Assembly (NCBI GenBank): GCA_026413225.1
Contig: CM048572.1
Coordinates: 4,712,001 to 4,776,000, forward strand
From: Otis tarda
Taxonomy: Eukaryota; Chordata; Aves; Otidiformes; Otididae
Length of the DNA: 64,000 nucleotides
Direction of reading: 5' to 3'
The first letter of the stretch is position 1; every line of letters begins with the position of its first letter. A program made the position numbers and the translations under genes. Below, piece by piece: positions 58,123 to 64,000 of this stretch. The notes under the pieces were generated by a model, which ran no database searches, was not told where the DNA came from, and worked only from the letters and a program-made list of their open reading frames with translations.

Positions 58123-59547
58123 TAGTGCCCTGAGAATATATTACTCAAACGCTGGTATTGTTCAGGGATAAAGCCAAGCCAAGGAGTGGATTCAATTTAA
58201 TTACAGTGCAAATGATAGCCTGGCGCCAGGAGCACTTTGGTGCTGAGATACTGGCACCCTGTGGAAATACGAGCTGTGGCTCTGGTGCCGTTGAGTCACA
58301 CCGCAGCGTACCATGAGAAGAGGCGCCGTATTTTAAAGGAATGGTCATTTTTCAGAGAAATATAGGAGGATGGTTTTGAGAACTCTGTAGAAAGTGGTAG
58401 CGCAACATGCAGAAAGCTCCTGAGCGGGCAGCGCTGGCGGGCAGGGGTGCATGCAGGTTGCTTCTGCCTGCCCGGGGGCTGCGACCTCTCAGAGTGTGGG
58501 GGGGGTTCACTCAGCATTTTGGGAAGTGTGAGGCAAGGTAATTTCTTTTGGAACACCTGTGACACTGAAAATTGCTGGACCCCTCTAAGCAGTGTAGAGT
58601 ACACACTGACAAAACGGTGTCTTCCTCACCAAGGAAAAGGGCTTTGAATCCAGCCTTGCGTGCAAATATTTTTTGTTGTTATTGGTAGGATGTTTTGGTT
58701 GCAAATTTGAAGAGACGATTTGGTAGTTTTCTTGGGCTTGCTTACAGAGTTCTCATCAAAAACCTGCAGAGAAAATACTTGGACAATTAAAAGACACTCT
58801 TGACTATCATCAGTGGGAAACTGCCAAGCGATACAGTCCAACGAAGAGCAGCTTTGTAAAGAATCGAGAAATGAGAACGTAATTCCTCTGATAATCTGCT
58901 TTGGATGCTTGTCTCTGGTTATCTCTCCCTTCCTCTTCACTCCTCTTTTTCACATCTCTTTTTACTGCTAAGTATGGAAACAGAAATGTAGATCAGCTTT
59001 ACTTTTAAATCGACTTTACTTCCAAATAAGCCCTTGTAAGCTTGTTTTGTTGTCAGGGATTTTTTTTTTTTAATAAGGAAAAGACTTGTGTATATGTTAT
59101 CTGATTGTCAAAGGGTGGTATGCCTTAAACCATCTGCTTTTTGTATCATCCTTCTTTGTAATGGCAGGTCCCACGGGAACACACAGACACTTGAGAATTC
59201 AGGTGAAATATCAGAAATGATTGGTTTAGCACATCACATCTATGATGTTGTTCTGAAGGCTCAAAATAAGTTATTTTAACTGCAGCAAGACATGAAAATG
59301 CCTTCTTTTTTTTGGTACAAAGGGAAAATTCTGCTTCCACGAAAGCCAAGAGGATGTAGTCAGGATTTGACCCAGTCTCTTCTTCCAGAAGAGTTTCTGA
59401 TCACCGACTATCAGAGATAGTTGATTAATCTTCTGGAGAAATGTTTACATTGAGCCGGGGTAGCAAGGTGGCAGCAATACTTGGCTCGTGTTCAGTGTTT
59501 TATTTCTGTAAGCCCAAGCATTTTCCAGGGAAGGTAAACACAGGTTT
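58123..59547. other. Unique DNA, no gene seen
   Basis: A T12 run is at 59060-59071. Frames of 66-104 codons (58296-58940) occur on both strands and are unrecognised. Around 59360 a short segment, GGATTTGACCCAGTCTC, faintly resembles MIR but is too short to call. Confidence 0.45.
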
Positions 59548-59660
59548 GCAGATGATAAATTTGCAGCACAAACAGATGAAGTGACTTGTGCAAAGTCACG
59601 CAGCAAGCTGGTGGCAGGGCTTGGAAGAGAAGCCTGTTGTTCTGACTCACACCTATTCTG
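59548..59660 (-). mobile_element. MIR-type SINE relic
   Basis: On the + strand, GATGAAGTGACTTGTGCAAA, GTCACGCAGCAAGCTGGTGG and CAGGGCTTGGAAGAGAAGCC follow, in order, the reverse-complemented MIR core (AGGTTAAGTGACTTGCCCAAGGTCACACAGCTAGTAAGTGGCAGAGCCGGGATTC). It ends with TTGTTCTGACTC, matching the MIR CAGTCTGACTC. About 100 bases align with few gaps. This is the clearest of the MIR matches here. Confidence 0.7.
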
Positions 59661-60239
59661 ACATCCTTGTCATTATTTCACTTCTATTAATATCTTATCT
59701 GCTCCATTGTTTCAGATCAGATCTTCTCCTACCTTCCTACTGTTCATGGCTCTAAGGCTGTAATTTTTGGTGGTACTATAAGGAGAGGAAAATGTCTCTC
59801 TTCCCCTTTTTTTTTTTTTTTTTGCCATAATTTTCCTTGTGGATAACTCAGAAATCTTGATTATTCTTCGTTTTTGGGTGCAGAATGAGGAAGGCTGGCT
59901 GATAGGCAGGAACAGTGGATACACCCAAGAAAATGACTTCTTCACACAGCATGACAAAGGTCCCTCTCCTGGTCCTTGACTATTGTACCCCGTCACAGCC
60001 ACGCCAGCAAGCAAAACAACACAGACACTCTTGAATTTGGTTATTGCTTAAAATGCAAAAGAGAGGTGGTGTGGCTCGGGACAGCGGGAATTCACACCGC
60101 GCCTTGCAGATCCTGGGCTTGCTTGCATCCTTGGAGCAGAGCATGCAATGCTCCTGATCTTGCTCCTTCAGGTCTGGTCCTCCCTCATGCTCCAGGAAAA
60201 CCATTGGTGTCCCTGTTTCTGTGTGACCCTGGAAGCTTC
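59661..60239. other. Unique DNA, no gene seen; T17
   Basis: A T17 run is at 59807-59823. Unrecognised frames at 59712-60242 only. Confidence 0.5.
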
Positions 60240-60480
60240 TGAGTTGCCTCCTTCTGCGGCTGGTTCATCACCCCTCCGTGGAGGCTGTGGTTCATAGCGA
60301 TCCTTATCATCTTGTGATAACTATTGTAAAAGTTTCTATAAATAGAATTTCCTCCTGCTCAAGTCTTCTTGCTAGCTCAGCTGTTTTATTTTTAACAGAA
60401 AGGCATGTTGATATTAAGCAGAAATAATTTTTTTTTTAAATCTCTCTATTAAACATAAAAGATGCTGCGTCTGAGTAAAA
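60240..60480. promoter_or_regulatory. Candidate regulatory block with inverted GATA sites
   Basis: TTATCA (60304-60309) and TGATAA (60315-60320) are inverted GATA-type motifs five bases apart. CTATTGTAAAAGTTTC and CTATAAATAGAATTTCC follow closely, the latter an MEF2-like CTATAAATAG word at about 60337. Tight GATA and MEF2-like words suggest an enhancer, but this is motif-level evidence only. Confidence 0.33.
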
Positions 60481-61604
60481 AAGAAAGGTGCCCCTTCGAT
60501 ATTTTTAAAGCTTCCAAAAATAGTCTGAAATCTGTGACAAAGATTATTGAGCAGGAACAGTTGTGGCCAGCAATTCTATGGTGGAAAGGATCATGTCTCC
60601 TTGTGCTTCTAGCTGGGATCTGCGAGAAGGGAGATGGGTTGAGCAAAGACCTCTAAAGGAATTAACTGGGGGCTGCTCCGTAGAAGGCTGGATGGCAGCA
60701 CTGCCCAAATAGTTCTGCTGGTGATCTCACGTGTATTTTCCCTCCTGGGCTTGCAACTGCCCTTGAGGTTGGGAGCCTGTTTCTGCGATGGAGTCTTTGC
60801 TGGAGAGCTGCAGCCCCACTGCTGTGCAGTGACGGGGCAATGAGAAAAGGCAGGGAGCTCGCCGTCTGGTATTTTTCAGTATAAAGAGAGGAGAATTGTT
60901 AACTTTGCCTTGTATGCACAACTGATAATGGAATTGAAAAAAAGGAGAACTTGGTTATTGTTTCTGTCGCTACACCCCTGCACCCTCCGGGTCAGAGCAC
61001 AACCATATATGCAGTTGATCCAGCCTCTGGCACAATGGAGGAGGCAGAAAATCTGGAGGGGAAGAAGCAGATGGGGGTGAGACTCTCCAAGAAGATATGC
61101 TTCACAAGGTTCTCAATGCTTTTTCTTCCCCCCCATACTGGGGCCTTTTGTCTCCTTACTCATGGCAATCACCAAGTCAAGTGTTTGTGTGCTCACGCCC
61201 AGTGAGGGGGGAACGGTCTCTAGAGAACTTCTGGAAATTATGAAAGATAAACTGATTACTGTTAAAATTGCAAAGTAGTCAGTTGATGACTGCTGAACAG
61301 CTTATATGGAGAAGAAAAGATAGCATTATAAAACAGAGGGAGGTCTTCTGCTGTTTGCATTTAGAAGAAAACACTGGCTTGTTTCAATCCCAGAGTGACT
61401 GATTAGCCATGCTAAACCAGCCCGCGTTTGTGTTCGAGTGTAGTGCTTGCCACAGGTGAGTTTCTGCCCATGCGGATGTGGGGTTTTTCAGAGGGATGTA
61501 GCCAGTTTTGGTCTCCCGAACAGCAGGGCAGAGAGGTTGGTTTCTCTGGCTTCTCTTGGACTTCATCAGCTCTCCAGGCAGAAAAAGGATTGGGTAGTAG
61601 ATAA
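60481..61604. other. Unique DNA, no gene seen
   Basis: Frames of 64-90 codons (60449-61656) occur on both strands and are unrecognised. Confidence 0.5.
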
Positions 61605-61805
61605 AGATTTGAGGCTCAGTTCTTATTTCTACTGTAAATATCCTGCGTGCCCTCAAGAAAATTCATTTATTGCTTTCAGCCTTGATTCCTCAGCTGTAAA
61701 ATTGGGAAAAATACTTCCTTTGTGCCCCGCTTATTTATACGGGCACCACTTTCACGACGGATGCTCTTCCTGTCTGTTTGGTACTGTGCTTGGTGCAGTG
61801 AGGTC
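61605..61805 (+). mobile_element. MIR-type SINE relic
   Basis: TGATTCCTCAGCTGTAAAAT and TGGGAAAAATACTTCC match the MIR core (CAGTTTCCTCATCTGTAAAATGGGGATAATAATACCT). The preceding CCTCAAGAAAATTCATTTA aligns with GGGCAAGTTACTTAA, and the following GGTACTGTGCTTGGTGCA with the MIR tail (AACAGTGCCTGGCACA). Parts occur in the right order over about 200 bases. Confidence 0.6.
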
Positions 61806-63112
61806 TCATTCCTTCCCTGGCGCTCTAGAGAACAGTTTATATTGTAGCGATCCTTATAACGATCAGTAAAATAAAATTACTGGAGACAGACCTAACCTGC
61901 CTGAAACGCTGGTGCTTTAAATAGAATTTGAATGTAAAGCTCGCTTGGGTTCGGTGGCTGTCCTCTGCCCGTAGCTGTCAACATGCACCAGCGGCTGTCA
62001 GGATGAATGATGGATTAACAAACGTGTAATGATTTAGTCCCTCTCCAGGAACAAGCAATACTGCCTGAGTGACACGCATTCCAGATATGTAGAGAAGAAG
62101 GATGTGTGGCATTGTCTCACTCAATAACAGGATCTGGCAACTAGAGAAAGCAACGTTTTTCATCCATTACAACATGCATGTATATGTGGACCCTAGAAAA
62201 CACAGACCAGAGACGTGAGGTTCTGGTTTAATTTGTTTTGTTTTTAATCCAAGGGTATGATTCGGCAGCAGAACATGAAACTTCCAAGCCGAAAGACTCC
62301 GTGCTCTGCTTTTTTTTCCAGACAATGTTAGTGAGGGCCCAGCTGGGTTCACTGGACTCCACAAGGTACTTTTGTTTATGGATGAAGCCATGCAGATGGG
62401 GATCAAAGGTTGTGTAGAGCTGCTGTAGAGCACGCTGGGGCTGAGAGAGGTCGGGCACCAGAGATTAATTTCTTGGCTGGTTCGAGCCAAGGTTTAATAG
62501 CAGGCTTGGAAAGGACAGTGATTGAGTTTACTGCTAGCAGAACCTACGGTTCAGGTCAAGCAAAAGGAAGGAGCTAAGGGCCTCTGTGTGGTGGTTGCAG
62601 GAGAAAGTCTAATGGCTTAACAATATGCGGCCTCAACAAGACGTATGACGGCTGCTGCCGGAGGCGAGCTCCGCGGGGCCGCGTGGGGGCAGGGGGTAGC
62701 GAGGGGAGATGCACCCCTTGCATCCATCCGGCACATCGCCGTTAACAAACCTGGTGTTACTGGGGTGAGGCTAACGCTCACAGCGCGGCAAAGCAAACAC
62801 GCAGGGGAAGCCTTGTTAATTCTCAGAGTGAAGAAGAAAAAAGGAAAGTATCAGTGTTTTCTGAATAGGGAAAACGGTGTATTTGAGGTGCAAAGGGGGA
62901 ATATGTGCCTTCTTTTTCGTTTTTTGAATTGCATACTTCAACAAACTCATGTAGATACCAAATTTCCAAGGATCAGGGCTAGATGGCCTATTTTGGCCAA
63001 ATTAAGAACTGATTTTTAAGCTGAGGCTAAACTATACTCTGACTTTAACTGTACTCCAACTTTTCTTGCTACTATTCCATTACACTTCAGTTTCTAACTT
63101 TTCAGTTCTTTC
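61806..63112. other. Unique DNA, no gene seen
   Basis: A small CpG-rich patch lies at about 62650-62705 (CTCCGCGGGGCCGCGTGGG). A 124-codon frame (62645-63019) begins in it and is unrecognised. Confidence 0.5.
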
Positions 63113-64000
63113 TTTTTTTTTTTTTTTACAGTTGTGCCCTTTATTTATGTAACCTATTTATTTGTTTCCAACTACACTGTGATTTTCCTCTCCCTGCTTT
63201 CAAAAATGCTTTTGGATTTTTTTCTGTCTTTTAGACCATGTATAACAAAAATCTGGCAGGGAGAATTTGCTCTGAGTTTTCTTATTTTATTTTGAATGAG
63301 GTTCTATGTTGTTATAAATAAGTAACATCTTAAGATAAATAATTTTGCAAATAATTTCAGACTGTTATGTTTTTAGTGGAGAGAGCCTAGCCGTGTGCAG
63401 GAGAGACTTAGTGCAGGTGTAGCCTGCCAGCTTGGTCCGATGGACCTCAGACTGAAATTTGCAGTAAAAAAAAAATATTTTTCATTCACAATTTGTCCTG
63501 GAGTTCCCAGGGAACAGGAAAATTGGGATAATATCACAGGCAGGACACAACCATGATTGTAGTTCTATCAGAGTATATGTTTCTCATAAAGCATCAGTTT
63601 GACTCCATGTTAGAAATTCCTCAGTTTGTGGCTCTGAGTCAAGTGTTCATTGGATTTCCATTAAAACACTTTTCTAACTGGTCCTGCCTTAAATTCCCTT
63701 TCTTGGAAGTCTCCTGGATCATGTGAAGTTTTGCTTTTTTTCACCTCGGTGTGATTTTTCTCAGGAAGGTAACAGAAGTTGCACCGAATGTGAACTGAGG
63801 GACACGGATTTGCTGATCAGGCACAGATGATAGGATTCATCTCCCAAAGTGCTCTTACACCCTTCCCATGCATTAAACTTGCTATGGAAGCTACCGACAC
63901 AACTCTGGTCTCTCCTGTTACAGTTACTCTGCTCTTCTTACGAGTAAAGGCTTGTTGGGTCGCAATGAATGACCCGATCATGTAGTGATTAGGATCCTCA
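63113..64000. other. T15 run and AT-rich unique DNA to window end
   Basis: T15 is at 63113-63127. The rest shows no gene, RNA gene or recognised repeat. The window ends in unique DNA. Confidence 0.5.

Noticed and set aside
60295-61857. TAGCGATCCTTAT occurring twice (60295-60307 and 61845-61857)
   Set aside because: A shared 13-mer is expected by chance many times in 64 kb.
1-64000. CRISPR array, bacterial operon or phage content
   Set aside because: No regular spacer-repeat array, no operon-like gene packing and no long frames. The repeats are those of an amniote.

Overview
This window looks like noncoding nuclear DNA from a bird, either a gene desert or part of a very long intron. I found no protein-coding gene, rRNA gene or tRNA gene. 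Every open frame is short (the longest is about 217 codons), none resembles a family I recognise, and most owe their length to GC-rich or low-complexity sequence. The bird assignment rests on the interspersed repeats: a worn copy of an avian endogenous-retrovirus LTR at the left edge, two decayed LINE fragments of the CR1/L3 clade, and a handful of very old MIR-type SINE relics. Nothing resembles L1, Alu, B1 or another placental-mammal repeat, and overall repeat density is low.

Layout. From 1 to about 365 lies the LTR relic. From about 1.0 to 36 kb the sequence alternates between plain unique DNA and blocks that have the texture of conserved noncoding elements: AT-rich, low in simple repeats, and full of homeodomain-type TAAT/ATTA words. 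The best blocks are near 3.7-4.8, 6.2-7.0, 12.8-13.1, 16.5-17.1, 17.6-17.96, 19.6-20.6, 22.4-22.7, 28.9-30.1, 31.6-32.9 and 35.1-35.7 kb. Small CpG-rich patches lie near 9.8, 15.2, 23.9, 28.3 and 33.25 kb. A 230-base purine-only-like tract is at 34.74-34.97 kb. From about 36 to 53 kb the DNA is plainer and carries most of the recognisable old transposons: L3/CR1 LINE at 44.5-45.25 kb, CR1 LINE at 48.06-48.64 kb, a palindromic MITE-like repeat at 50.28-50.36 kb and MIR relics. From 53.3 to 62 kb conserved-looking blocks return (53.3, 53.7, 54.6, 57.6-58.1, 60.3 kb), together with a CpG-rich patch at 54.95-55.19 kb and two of the clearest MIR relics (59.55 and 61.6 kb).

The most unusual local structure is at 58,002-58,122. 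The word TGATGTAT occurs five times in 121 bases on alternating strands, and four of the five copies form two perfect 10-base inverted repeats. It sits inside a conserved-looking block and no named repeat family I know explains it. A second window-wide signal is strand asymmetry of homopolymers: 18 runs of 12 or more T on the given strand against 7 runs of A, including one of 37 T. This could mean the + strand is the nontemplate strand of a long transcript.

Taken together, the window is most simply read as a regulatory landscape, probably of a developmental gene lying outside it. That reading is inference: conservation cannot be seen from one sequence, and all the conserved-element calls below rest on texture only.
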